A stretch of DNA of 64,000 nt from Acanthochromis polyacanthus (Eukaryota > Chordata > Actinopteri > Pomacentridae), in contig NC_067120.1 in NCBI RefSeq assembly GCF_021347895.1, positions 11,207,361 to 11,271,360 of the forward strand, in the 5' to 3' direction. Position 1 is the first letter of the stretch, and every line of letters starts with the position of its first letter. The position numbers and the translations under genes were made by a program. Of the stretch, positions 12,611 to 26,000 are shown in pieces. The notes under the pieces were generated by a model. That model saw only the letters and a program-made list of their open reading frames with translations. It searched no databases and was not told the origin of the DNA.

Positions 12611-14000
12611 CTAAGAGAAGGAGAACAGCACGTCAGGAAAACTTGGAGATCGCCATTTTTAACACATGACCTGGAAATCGCATGACTCCACACAGATTGT
12701 AAGTCAGCCCAAAGAAAACAGACGTTATACATGATTTGATCAGGTGTCTTAGTGGTGCACTCAAATATTGTTTAATGTCCAATGGGAGGGATGCAATCAT
12801 ACTTATTAAAAAAGTGTTTCCATGAGCCACCTGTTGGGAAAAGCCCTCCCAGCAGATTTCCCAGCGCTCCTCACTGACTATGTATAATGATAATGATAAC
12901 ATCCCAGACTGACAGAGGGTTGAACACTGCGCCTCATTACTGGGCCCCTGAGAGAACATTAACAAGGCCTGAGTCAAAGGGCCTGACAGAATTACTGAAT
13001 AGTGAAAATGACTAATCACATGCTACACACAGAGAAGGCTCCCTGGGAAGTTTACAACTCTGTGAGACATGTAAATGTGATTTAACTGCTCCACGTTGGG
13101 AGTTGCGTAATAATGCGAAATGAAAAAAGGGCAGGCCTGTTGGTATTCAAACCCGATTGTACTTCTGCTTTCTCATGACTGCTCAGCAGGTATGAGACTC
13201 GACTGCCCTGTGAAATGCACAGTAAAAAAGAGGATACACGTACTAGAGGTTTGTCTGAAAAGACAAAGGACCTTTTAGGTCATGTGTGCAGAGCTGAACC
13301 ACAGTGCATCAAGAGGGTTTTGAAGAATCGAGAAACTGAAGCAACTGGATCAGCTGTTTTTGTGGCTGATTATCACAAAACTACAAACTGTTAGACTGAG
13401 CCTGTGATGAACTGTGGCTGCTTCGAGCCTGTGCACAAACATTTCTCTCTCGTCCACATTAACTGCCGCTTTGTGGCTGTGAAAACCTATTGTCCTTATA
13501 AGGGCAAGTCAAAGAGCAGGGGCTCACTGTTCACTGTGCGCACTGGCACCTTAAGTGTTGCCACAGTTTAGTTGCAACTTCCTGCTTGTTGAAAAAACAA
13601 TTCATTCAAATATTTTGGCCTTGTGCTGGAGTGTGCTGCACGGTGGAATTAACGGAACCGCCTGAAAAGCAGGTTGACAAGTGCATCAGAAAATAGGAAA
13701 CAAAGTAGGGGGGGAGTGGAGGCAACACCTCGATCCTCTGTTCCACAGTGGCTCAACTGTGAAGGCATCAGAGGCCTAACGTTGCCAATTATAAGCGCTT
13801 AGCAGCAGCAGCAGGAGACTCTCAGAGCCTCATCTGAGACTTGTGGTGGCAGCACATGGAGGCAAAACAGCTCAGCTTCCTCCGCGGCGATGCGTAACGA
13901 GAAAATCCCGCTACTTCAATGCGTAATCGCTCCAAACTAAATGAATTAAACAAACAAACAAAAGCCTTCAAAAGTGTAATACGTCTGTAAACATGCTTAC
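12611..14000 (-). other. tpm1 intron between 1b and 3
   Basis: About 1.4 kb of unique sequence. No exon or mobile element recognised. Confidence 0.6.
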
Positions 14001-14132
14001 TTGTTCCCTGGCTTTCCTCTGCTCAAGCAACTCCCTCTGTAACCTCTCGGCTCTCTCTTCAGCACCGTCTGCCTGATCTTGTAAGGTTTTGATTTTTCGT
14101 TTGACTGCCTCCAACGACGTAGCTCCGGCCAT
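14001..14132 (-). CDS. tpm1: tpm1 exon 1b (start of low-molecular-weight isoforms)
   Basis: ATG at 14132 opens 44 codons, MAGATSLEAVKRKIKTLQDQ then ADGAEERAERLQRELLEQRKAREQ. It is the alternative first exon of short (about 248-residue) cytoskeletal tropomyosins, replacing 1a plus 2a/2b. The donor AA|GTAAGC joins exon 3 in phase 0. An internal promoter must lie upstream. Confidence 0.95.
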
Positions 14133-14320
14133 TATTATTATTTTTCTCTTTACTCTGCTACTGTATTTAATTTAGAAAAATCCGGAGCTACAGTCCGAGC
14201 ACAGTTTCCGAGAAATTGACAAGAAAACGAGATGACGTCCGTGATGGTGCTGAAGGCTGCGTAAAGACGAGGCAGCACAGTGCGCAAGCTTTCTGGAGAC
14301 GCACCGTGCAGCGCCTGTGG
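14133..14320 (-). promoter_or_regulatory. tpm1: Probable internal tpm1 promoter (exon 1b)
   Basis: TATA-less sequence just upstream of the 1b ATG, richer in CpG than its surroundings, with a CRE-like TGACGTCC at 14233-14240. Inferred from the need for a separate promoter for 1b transcripts. Confidence 0.4.
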
Positions 14321-15877
14321 TTATCCAGGAAGTACCGCTTATTTCTGAGCAGGCTCTGAAAAAAATTCACATTGTGCAGGCTTGTTCAGAGATTTGCAAC
14401 GCGGAAATCTTCAGCACGGGGTTGTAAAATAATAAAATGTGACGAAATTGAATTGATGCAAAACAACAATGAATGTTTAATGATAGGAACACACCCAGTC
14501 TGACAGCTGCTGCGATCATGATGCTGGATGAACGGAGCTGCAGCGCCCTCTGCGGGTCATCTGGGAGCCTTACATACGTGGCAGTGAAATATTTTTGAGG
14601 CCATTCAATGCACTGAATGCTATAATTACAGGCTGCGTTTGAAAGTTTGCAAATATCACAGAACAGCGCAGTCCAAAAATAAGAAAAGTGGGTAAAAAAC
14701 AAGGCTATAAAAACACTAAGTAGTAGTTAAACCCATTTGATCTTTCCAGCCCTGCTCAAACTTTACTGTAGGAATATTAAAAATAAAAGAAGTCTACAGC
14801 TATGTATAGGAAATACAAAACAAGTGTGATAGAATACAGCTCAGTAGACTGTGACGCTCTTTGGCCTAAGTCCCTCTTTGTGATCCAATTAAAGGATTAT
14901 TACAACTGTTTTTCCCCTCAGAGGGCCGCTTACTGCAACCTGATTCCTCTGGTTTGACTCTTGTCTCTTGAACTTGGACGTCACCCTGATTCTGTCATTA
15001 ATGGGGCTCTTGTGGTGTGCATGAGGACGCAAAGTGTATTTAGTCTTCTCCAGGTCGCAACCTTTAAATGCCAAATCTAAATTCTTGGCATAGTTTGTCT
15101 GTCTTGTAGCCTCCTTATCCAAAAGGGAAGAAAACACTGGAGTGACAAATGCATTTAAACAGAGATCATTTGTTGAATTATCTGTAAATAAACTGAATGT
15201 GTGTTGTTGTTTTTTTTCTAATTAGCCTGGAATAATGGCCTGGGAGGTTTTGATGGGAAACAGTGTTTTTCCCTGTGGTAAGCAGAGAGCGCAGTCTGCA
15301 GATGTGAGCTCTATCTTGACCATATAAAGCAGTGGGCTATATTTATCCAGGCGCTTGCTCTCTGAGCTCTTGGGAAGACTGCACATTAGAGCTACTTCCC
15401 TTATCACTGTGGAAAAAAAGACCTATAAGACTGGACAGATCTGGGTCTAAAACACAAGAAATCCACAATATAGCTTCCAATAGTGTTTGATTCAGACAGT
15501 AGAGGGGGATTTAGTTTAAAATAAGTAATGTTTGCTTCAGTTAAATGCCAAATTTGAGTTTCTTTGGGCTGACTTGTGATTGTGCATGTGATCCTTGGAA
15601 AAAACAGTTCAACAATGACTGGATGAGCAAAAAAAAAAAAAAGTCATTTTGGAGTTTTCCAGGATGGGCAGTGGCACCAAATTCACCCATCCTAACAATA
15701 AACACATAAATAAATAAAATAATAATAAATAATTTCAGGGATAACAGATGAAATTTGAAAAGTTGTCTTTCTCAGGGGTGTTGAACTGTCGTTTCCCTTA
15801 ATGAGGTGACAGAATGAAGGTGTGAGGAAGCGTGTTTGTGCAGGAAAGGTGCCATTGTGAGTCCCTTCCTTACTTAC
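14321..15877 (-). other. tpm1 intron between 2b and the 1b promoter
   Basis: Unique noncoding sequence with short A/T tracts (for example 15630-15642). A minus-strand frame at 14889-15137 has no family resemblance. Confidence 0.55.
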
Positions 15878-16003
15878 ATCGGTGGCTTTCTTCTCAGCCA
15901 GCTCAAGTTTCTCCTGGGCATCTTTAAGAGCCTCAGAGTACTTGTCCAACTCATCCTCAGTTCCCTTCAGCTTCTTCTGCAGAGCTACCAAATCGTCCTC
16001 AAG
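15878..16003 (-). CDS. tpm1: tpm1 exon 2b (striated type)
   Basis: 126 nt, [20 protein letters not shown] then [22 protein letters not shown], residues 39-80. Nearly identical to mammalian TPM1 exon 2b. Donor GAT|GTAAGT. Acceptor ACACTCAAG|CTTGAG depends on a far-upstream branch point (see 16188). Confidence 0.96.
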
Positions 16004-16220
16004 CTTGAGTGTTTTTCAGTGTAGCACAGTTTCAGAGGTGATCAGCGGAGAGACGGAGGTGCGTGAGCGCGCAAAGGCGCAGGAGCGCGTAAAGGGAGAG
16101 AGACCCAGGACAGGACAGGACAGGACAGGACAGGACAGGACAGGACAGGACAGGACAGGGGAAAGAGAGAGAGAGAGAGGAAAAAGGTTAGGGAAGCTCA
16201 TGCATTTCAGGTTCAGATAC
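16004..16220 (-). promoter_or_regulatory. tpm1: Short intron separating 2a and 2b, with distant branch point
   Basis: 217 bp. Minus strand: donor GTATCT, then CCCTAACC with the likely branch A at 16188 (32 nt from the donor), then TTTTTCC(TC)n, then about ten TGTCC pentamers, then the acceptor 184 nt away with no AG dinucleotide between. In rat alpha-tropomyosin the same arrangement makes these exons mutually exclusive because the branch point is too near the first donor. Confidence 0.75.
16107..16159. repeat. (AGGAC)n pentanucleotide microsatellite
   Basis: About 10 perfect units. On the transcribed strand it reads (TGTCC)n and contributes to the extended pyrimidine tract of the 2a-2b intron. 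Confidence 0.95.
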
Positions 16221-16346
16221 CTTGGTGGCGACTTCCTCAGCAGTCAGAAGTTTTTCCTCAGCAGTTTGGAACTCCTCAAACACTTTATCTCTTTCGTCTT
16301 CAGTAACACGCAATTTCTTTTCCATCTCTCTTATTTCGTCCTCTAA
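16221..16346 (-). CDS. tpm1: tpm1 exon 2a (smooth type)
   Basis: 126 nt, LEDEIREMEKKLRVTEDERD then KVFEEFQTAEEKLLTAEEVATK, the alternative to 2b for residues 39-80. The pattern LRVTEDERD matches mammalian exon 2a. Acceptor ACATGTGTAG|TTAGAG, donor AAG|GTATCT. Confidence 0.94.
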
Positions 16347-16692
16347 CTACACATGCATATGAAGAAATTGTAAAGTTAAACAGAATATAAAATGAACATG
16401 CAATTTTTCAACCAAAATCGCGATCTTTAATTTACATTTTCTAAACATTAGCACATTTTCTAGGCTATATTCACATCCAATTGCTAATCATCCACTTCAA
16501 CATAAATAAAATGAAATAGCAAAAAAACGACGGGTTACTCTTAATTTAATCCTTAATTGGGATTTTCCGTGAAAATAATTAATCCGTCTTTAGGAGGCGA
16601 TCCATTTAATTTGCAGCAGCTTTATACTGCTTCTGGTGTTCCTGCTTTTTCTATCGATCTTTGGGGTTTTCCACAAAAGAAAAAAAAAATCA

Positions 16693-17065
<373 letters not shown>

Positions 17066-17086
17066 AAACATTTGACTTTTGATACG

Positions 17087-17099
17087 CCTTTATATGGGG
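17087..17099 (-). promoter_or_regulatory. tpm1: tpm1 TATA box with overlapping CArG-like element
   Basis: Minus strand CCCCATATAAAGG. TATAAA at 17089-17094 is 277 bp upstream of the exon 1a ATG. CC-ATATAAA-GG is one base longer than an SRF CArG box. TPM1 is known to be SRF-responsive; use here is inferred. Confidence 0.5.
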
Positions 17100-20000
17100 T
17101 GTGACATGTAGGCATGCTCCCACGGAAAGGCTTCCTCGTGGTAAAGTAACAGAACCCATTTAATGTGCAGAGAAGATGCAGGTGAAGAGCTTTTTAACCG
17201 AATTAGCACATCTCACAACCTCTCCTCGACTTGAAGTGTGTGTTATCACCTTGACTTTTGTGGCTCTTGTTTTTGCTGGCTTTCTAGTATTCACTGAAAG
17301 TGTTTCTGATCATTTCACATGTTCACCCATGTCTCCTTTTGCCCTCAGACAGGCTCTAAGTGGGACCACAGTCAGCTGCACTAACAGTCTGATCAAGCTT
17401 TTGCCCACTTGCAGCCACTGGTGTCTCTTTATCTCTGTCTGAGTGTGTTTGGGTGGGTGTTCCCCTGGGTTAAGTTGTAGTGGCTCGAGGCGAAGTGTGT
17501 TGTATGAGAGGAGATGCTTTCGGTAAGCCAAGCAAGCCCTAGAGGCATTGTTCACAGTCTGTGGGGCTCAACAAGTGTTTACCTGATAATGTATCGGATA
17601 TCCCCCCAGTAAACTGTTGATGTGCCATGTGCCTGTGGCAGCGCAGCATCCTGGCAGGATGTGTTTTATACAATTACAACAGCTGACTTACTCACTGGTT
17701 TGCCATTTGAGAAGTGTTAACTGTTTTTCAAACTACTAAAGCAGAATATATCATTTATGCTGTGTTTTTATTAGCACTTTTAATAAATCATGAAAAAGTA
17801 AGAGTGCACTATATTCTGTGCAACATGTTTTGTCTTTTTTAAATCCAAGTTAATTATTAGAAAAATCCCTCTGCACTGACCCCATGAAAAGTTTAAGCAC
17901 ACTTTGCTGCTGTGACTGAGGACACCCCAAGTGTCTTCCAGCCTCCACAAAGATCCTTAAGGATATTTTTAGGATCGCCTTCGCTTTCATGCACCTGCCT
18001 TGGTCTGTAATATGGATCCGACATGCTGTGCCAAGAGCCCAAGGTCTGATGGTATTAGATATGTCTCTTAAAATAATCCTCGTCCTCCTCAGGCTTTGGT
18101 GTGTTTTATAGATTATTGTTGCTACGCCTGGCAGAGTCGCTCGTGCTTTAAAGTTAAATAGGTTTCTCCAGGCTTTACTTAATAGGAAGTAAAATGTGAC
18201 AGCAGTAGAGAATGACGAGACCAGGAATGGTGTTTACAATTTCCTCATTATAGTGCTTTGTTTTTCTCCTGCTCGTTCTGGCTTTATTTTAGGAGGAGAC
18301 TGACAGGCACAGTAATAGAAAAAAGCATTTTGATAATCTAGGGCCAGCCCATGTCTTAACAGACTGCCTCTTGTATAATTGTGATGGGCAGTGCTTTCTT
18401 TTCTCTTGCTGTGGATCAAAATCAGTTGCAGGTAACACATCTGGTCACATCTCTGTTTCTCAATTTGCCTATGAGTGAAAGACAGTTTAAACTTAACACA
18501 CATATAGAGAGCTTTGAAGTGTTTTCTGAGTCAACCAAAATTGTGTTACTGAATTAAGTAATTTTCTTTATGTAATGCTTAAAGTGTGCATATGAATTTA
18601 CATCATGTGCTTCAAATGTGTATATTTTGCATGCAATATATACTATAATAAACATATATATGGCTGTAAATATTTCTCGATTAAATACTGCATACTGACA
18701 GTATTTTTACACTGTTTTCCACTGAAAGTAAAATCTTTGTTCTTCCGGATTTGCAATGTGATCTTAATGATCCTAAACCTTAATTTGAATGCCATGCTGG
18801 ATTCCCTGTGGCATTCTGGGAATGAAAAGAAGCTCCCCTATGACGTTTTTCTTTAACATATTGGCACTGTAAAAATAACCCAGGGTCCAGTTGTTTTGAT
18901 TGAAGTCCAGATATTATTGAAAAGATACTGTGTTCCAAAGTAAATTCCACTGGAAAACTACAGGTACTATCACATGAAGACAGAGCAAGAGGATATAAAT
19001 TATAGTCAGGGTTTCTTTCATTTACGTATTATGAGAAAACCAAAAGCTCTTTCAATATTTAAGGCTTAAGGCTCATAAGAAAGCCACCACAACGCCATGC
19101 TTTTTCATGGCTGCTGAAGAAGAAGAAGGAAAAAAAGACCTAGACATATAATTTTGTGCTCTTTGGAAAAAAAATTAATCGGTTTCTCAAGCCTTTTAAA
19201 TTCCTCCTACCAGAAGTGCCGATGCAAGCATTTGAAACAAGCGTAAGCGTATGTCCTACCATGTACTTTCTGTACCATTTAAAGTAGGACTAAACTGTGA
19301 AAATACATCAAATTTTAAATACGGAACTTGTAGAAACATGAGCATGAAATATTTGGGATTGTACTCTTGATATACTTTCATCTGTCACATAGTTTGTGCT
19401 GAAAACAGTGAATGCATGAGTTGATTCTAGAGACAGAAATCTTAATATTCATTCTAAAAGGTGGAAACAGCTGAGCTAAAGTAGTCCAGTTTCAGAGAAT
19501 GAGGAATTCAGTGTTCACAGTTTCTCTGACTGTCAAAAACCGACTTCCTTTCAGGTAACTGTTACCCGTTTTCTGGGCGAATCTGAGATACTCTGACATG
19601 CTGGAATTCTGATCATGCCCCTGTATCATGATTCAGTTGTCTACATGAGGCGACAGCTGAGTGGACAGGTGCAGCAAGGAACAGAATTCATATTTACATC
19701 CACTATGCTGTCATAATCTTTACTTTTCACCATGTGGTAGTTTTTATGGCAGACACGGCTATAAACAAGGCTGTAAAAATGATGACACAGAGAATCATAT
19801 TAAAGTATATGGTGACTGTGGGGCTGCAGAAGTATTTAAAGGGAGACTGTGAGTAAATATAGATGTAAAAAGGGGTAAAAAGCTGGGAGAATAGAAATCA
19901 GATTTCACTTTCAAATCTGGAAGTCGACAACAACTGCAGAAAAAAATCTCAGGCTTTCAGTTTTTTTAACTCTAAACATAAGGCAATATCACAGTTTGTC

Positions 20001-23000
20001 CTCTTTTTCCATTTAAATGACAAAGGGCAGACTTTCAAAGTGCTTTAATGCCACTACAAATTCTTATACTATAACACTGCATTAGTTAATCTGTCAGGCC
20101 ACAGTGACAACCCACTATGTATATGGAATGTCCGGTTCGCCTCAGACGCCGCTTAGGGAGGAGCTGAGCTTTACTTGGCTGTTGTGCCTGAAATCATGTT
20201 TGGATAAGAGCACCCTTGGGAGAGACATTTAAGGTTCAGTCGTGGCTTAAATGTTACTACATTAGAGAAAGTATGTGTCTATCTCTGTTTCGGCTCGGAC
20301 ATGATGCCTGTCTGATGCACAGAATGGAAAGTTCTACCAGGAAAACATTCTAAACTGTTGGCCTTTTACCAAGGCTACGTCATTTCATGTGAAGCTATAA
20401 TGTTCCAACACACAAAAGGTTATTTTCCTGCGATATTTTACCGATTGCAATAGATACAGAGCTGTGGGGACGTTTTGAGGGCGGCTCTTCCTCCATGTTG
20501 AGCCATGGAGTTAAACTCAGAAGTACAGTGCTGGCAGGCTCCTTGTCAAATACCATCTTAAGGTTTCTGCAGACATCGTGCAGATATATATAGAGAAAAC
20601 ATCTTAGCTCTTTGGGACGGTACCCCTGTGATTAGATAGCTCCATGCAGGGGCATAGTCATTTAGCATAGCAAAACTGGAGAGGGGGTACGGGGAGGGTG
20701 CAACCCAAGCTGTAACCCAAGCCTGGCCCATGCCCTATTGACGATGGGTTTATTCACAGTAATGTTCCACTGACATATACTGGTAGTCGTAAGATTCAAA
20801 CTGGTATATTAGCAAGCACAGGTGGACTTCTAACCACAACCAGGAGAGAGACAGAAACAGCCACAGTATTTTACTTGATGGATAGTGGCAATAAGGTTGT
20901 GACACTTTGACTTGCATCGTTCTGTGTGGTGATAAATCTGTCGCTAAGGGTGTAAATCTCCCAGAATTATCCCACAGTCCGTCTTAATTCCATTTAACTT
21001 TCTGTTTAGCTAATGAGGAACTGGAAGTACAACACAACCTGATAAAAATTCACAATTTTCACCACTCCCGTCCTTAGTAATTTGACGAGGCAAATTCCGT
21101 AAGAATGAAGGTCAACTATTTCAGCTGCAGGTGCGCCATTGAAGATAGGCAGCTTTCTTCGGCTGCCAAGATTTTACTACAGTAAAAGTAGCTGCTGTTA
21201 AATGAAAGGATCTGTCATCTCTTAGGCAGACCTGTAATATATCTCTTCTTGGCCATGAATGGGGCACAAAATTTTTAGTTTAACAGCCTCTGAGTTATGC
21301 TGTAACTGACTTAAGAGAGAAAAGTAAGAAATATGGTCGGTAATAAACAGTGATATTTGATGATATGGATATTTAAAAAGCATTTTTTTAAAAATTGGAT
21401 AATTATTCTTTTGAAGTTTAGTTGTAGATAGTTTCCAGAAAAGCCTCAGTGCCACTAAGAAAGCCTCTGTGACCTACTGAGACAAAACAAGCTCAACTAT
21501 GGAGAAAAAAACACCACAAGTTAAATCTTCCAGTACTGCAAACACAAATGTGGGTAGAAGTCATAATGGAGGAATATTTGTGGCCTCTGCAGGGCTCCTC
21601 CCAGACAGTTTGTTTGTGTTCCCCCCTCAGATGGGGACACACAGCGAAGCGAGATTGTCAGCAATATCTGATGCTGCTCAGTCAGCCCCGACTTAAAATG
21701 GGGGGAGGCCAGCATTTGGGGGAAACTGTCACGATTCATTTCACACACATGCGAGATGCCATAATACAATACTACTATAAAATTAAATTCTCAGAAGGCC
21801 AGACATGTCATAGCACGAATACTGGAACAAAAAAAAGTCAATGTGTTGGACATTCAGCATTACAAAGCTCTCTTCGGTTAAGGAAAACAACACTTATTTG
21901 CACTTCTTGTTTATTTGTGTACGGAAGGGCAAGCCAAAAGGGATGTGCAGTAAATTATTGTTTACATGCGGTTTGAACTTCTCCCAGTTCCAGATAAGGA
22001 GTTCAGAAACTCTTCCTACAGGGATTATTGACTTAAATGCTGTCTGTCCACTGCTGTGTGAATGCTAATATCTTCACCCGCTTATATGCCAATTATTGTT
22101 TTCTGACTCTACTAATTTCAGATCTCTGTTCACAGCTTCTCAGTATCTTGAGGATAGCTCTTCAAATATTTGCCTTCAAACTTTGCCCCTCAAGTCACAG
22201 GGCTAGAAGTTTCCGTGTTTGCACACAGAGGGAAAATCTTTCATATATGTGTCCATATATGGGCCCTCTGGTGTAAGCGAGGTAGACAGAGGAGAGGGCT
22301 AACTTGCGGGGGCTTTTGTGAGGTCCAAAGGCATACTCAATATTTCTTTCCATTCCTCAGGGCTGTAAAACTTCTTGGTATGCACTTCCAGTGCAGCCAC
22401 TGTTCTCCCTGTTACAGCCTGGCTGTCAGAGCTCTCTGGCACTGGGGGATGAAACAGTCGCAAGAACAGGAGGATGCTGAAAGCCTGTGGTGTTAACATT
22501 GTTCCCCTGTATTTCTAATCGCTAAATACAAATGTTTCTTATTGCATGTTTTCATAACTAAAAAAAAATCACTTAAGGGAGAGTTATTCTCAACAAAATA
22601 CTTACAATTACCATTTCAGGATGGAAAAAAACTTTAAGCAGGGTTCATATCATGTTTATGAGTTCCAGACCCCAAATTGACCATAGCTTGACTGAAGAAA
22701 AGCCATAATGTGAAGTGTGTGTGAGAATCTATGTTGATGAGACATTCCAGTGTGGTTCAGAGAGGCTGTTTGAAAATTTGCAGGCTGTGTTCACTGTGAC
22801 TGGGTCACAGTGGTTTCTTTGCAGTGAGGAATGCCACAGGAACCCGCAGCTTTGCGGCACCTGCATTCTTATACTAAAGCCTGTCTTTAGCCCCATGTTT
22901 GATCAGATGCCATGACGGTTTTCCTGCCAGGCTAAGACTCGCTCAGCAGCTAGGGATCTAGATAAAACAGTTGTGCATAGTCAGACATTAAACAACTGAG

Positions 23001-26000
23001 TGCACAGTCATGAGAATAAATAGACAGTCATCTGGTGTGGTCTGGTTAGTTCCTGCTCTGGGGCATCAGATGTCTGAGATAACAATGTACAGTACGATAA
23101 GTGGGTAATTATGCTCTGAGGCTGTCTGAAGACAACTGCTGTCAAAAGAATGGGAAAAACCAGTGGTAAATCCTTAGAGTTAAAATAACCAAAGAACCAT
23201 TATGTTAATGTAAAAATGCTCCATTGGGAGTAAATTTTACATTTAAAATCCTGCTTAAAGCTGGAGTGCAGGACTTTACCATATAAATGAACACTAACCA
23301 TTACATTCAAGTTAGGCATTTCCTTGCTCACACTCACAATTATGCTAGCTGTTATTACTTCCCTTATTAGCATTGCAGTTGGTCTATATAAAGTTTAAAA
23401 AGAAGTGGCAGAAGGAAAGACAACAAGAATACCAAATTAGACATAGGAGAAATGTATACTTCTTGAAGAAAATAATGAATGAAAAGACATACAAAATAAT
23501 AAATATGATTCACAAATTGCAGCAAAAAGAAAATAAAGAATGTTGGAAGACATTGCAATGAAAATAAATTAAAGTCTAGAAACATTCAGTTTCTTTATTT
23601 TTTCATCATGAACTGAGACATGTTGTGGTTAAGATGGAGTCAGATGTTCATTAAGTTTGTTTTTAATACTTTGGTTGCTGGCCTTTTGTGCAACTATTTA
23701 TCTTACTTTAAGAGATTCTCAAAGCATAAGATAAGGAGAAACCCTTAATTTTTTAAGAGAACATTTTAAGAACATTTTGAGGAAAAGAATGAAGTTTTTT
23801 TTGTTTTTATTTTAATAAAACCTCGAGCCAGACTTTAAGAAAAACCTTAACTTAAGATGTTTTGTACAACTGGTCCCAGCTCCTCCTTGATCCTCCGAAG
23901 GATAAAACAACTATAGCTAAAATGGTTCTGTTTCTGGACAAACTAAAGATGTTTACAGCATCTCTCAGCTTTCAAAGATGGCAAAGGCACCTCTTCCTTT
24001 ACCTGGCTTGGCTGAAGAATTACAGTAAATGACAACTCCTTTGAGAGATCTTCAAACAAACTCAAACAAAGACGTGCAAGAGTGGCTCTGGGGCAGCTTA
24101 GGCAATCATCTCTGGGCAATAGACTATCCGGTACACCTGTTACTCAAACTGGTAATTCCTTTATTGTGCTTATATTTAAGCTTTAATACAATTTAAATGG
24201 GTAATTTATATCACAGTTCACCTCCTGCATAGTTTTTATAAATAGAGAAATGAAGTATAGAGACCAAACAGCTTTTTGTACCAGGTTGTACATATGTTTA
24301 TTTCTGCTGTAAAGTTGGGCATTTTAACATGAGGGTCTATGAGGACTGATTTGCTTTTGGAGCCTGTCTCAAGTGGCTATTTAAGGAACTGCATTTTATT
24401 TGAAAAGTGGAAATAGACAGCAAACATTTTTTGTGTGAAATGTCAATATGACGAAGAACTAGTAACTACAGTTGTAAAATTAATGTAGTGTTGCAAAAAG
24501 TTGGAATATGAAGTGGTAACAAAGCAATAACGGACATCTTAAAATTGTGCTTAAGTACTAATTAAGAAAAACAGTGACAGGAGTTAATTGGCTGAGTTGT
24601 GGGCTCATTAAATACTGCAGAGAAAGATCGCGCAGGCAAACTGTCCATGTCAGACGTAGTAGTATGAATAAAGTCACACGGATCAGTCATTTTAGTCGAC
24701 CTCACACCAAATCATCTCATGAAATTTGGCGTCAGTGCTGAGAAAATCTGCTGAGCATGAAGCGGAGCGGGTATTTATTCAGCTTTAACGCAGGGTGGGG
24801 AGGCCGCAGGATTGAGAGAAGAAAAGCAGCCAAGGACTTTTTTTTTCTTCTCTGCAGAAATGTGGCCTGTCATCTAACGAGTGTTAAGCAAAGTTTCCTT
24901 ATTAAGACAGATGGGTTTGGATGGATGCGTGTTACATTACATTCTAGACAGCTTAAATCCCAGGAGACTCTGCAGATCAGTTCCATTCGGCAGCACAGTC
25001 TGGGACAGTCAGTTCCTCTGTTCCACTGCTCACTCTCAGCACTGTTGCAGGAATGAGACAAACCGAGAGAAATCAGGCACTAAGAAAAACTTGACACTGG
25101 AAGAACGTGTTTGGAGTCAGACGATATCATTTAATAGTTATTCCTGATGTTGCTTGTGGAGTTGTCCAAAATTAGCGGCCAAGTTTTAAGTCTCAGCTCA
25201 GTCCCAATATAGCCCTGCTGTCATTGCTGACTGAGAAATACTGAGCCTTCCTTACATGATGACGAAAGGAGAAAGATTGTCACTCAGCAGAGGATGGACC
25301 ATCTCGAAGTGACTGTGACTATCTAACCCACCTACTTCCCATAAAAACACCTCCCACATGCTATTTGTTAGAAACTGGTGAATTCTGTCTTCTGTAGCAT
25401 CACATAAGAGCTAGAAAATTAGATTACTTCCTGTTATTTGGACACTAAAATACCACTTTAATGACATGTGGCGGAGCAGTTAAAGCACAGAAAGCATATG
25501 AACCGCCTCTGGATTGGTCCCGGGTAACTTAGAAATCATTTCTGTCAGAATTTATGAAACTCAACCACTACATCATTTTGAGTAATATTACTGTAAGTGA
25601 GTTCTAAGTGTGAAAAAATCACAACACACACTGACAATAACCAGTTCCAAGTTATGAAAGCACAGAAGTCATCCTTGACTGACTCTGTTTACTACTCTCA
25701 TTAAAGCAAAAGGTTCTGCAGTAGACAAATTATGCAGCCCTCCTGCTGGGAGAACCCCAGTGATGACCTAAAATAGTCATGTGCTCCAGACTTGAGTAAA
25801 ATGCTCTTTTAGATCCATCAGTTGCTGTTTCTTGGTTTTATGTTAGGGATCACTGCTTCTCCGAGGCAGGCAGAGAAGATGGTATGTCAGTACACCTAAA
25901 CAACAGCATCCTCTAGCACAATGACCTCACTCACTTAAGTAAAACCATGGTGTAATTCACAGCTATATTCCACAGAGTTGCTTTTCTTCAGTCATTTCAG

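Noticed and set aside
23373..23561. Lysine-rich plus-strand frame
   Set aside because: Composition follows an A-rich stretch; no motif.
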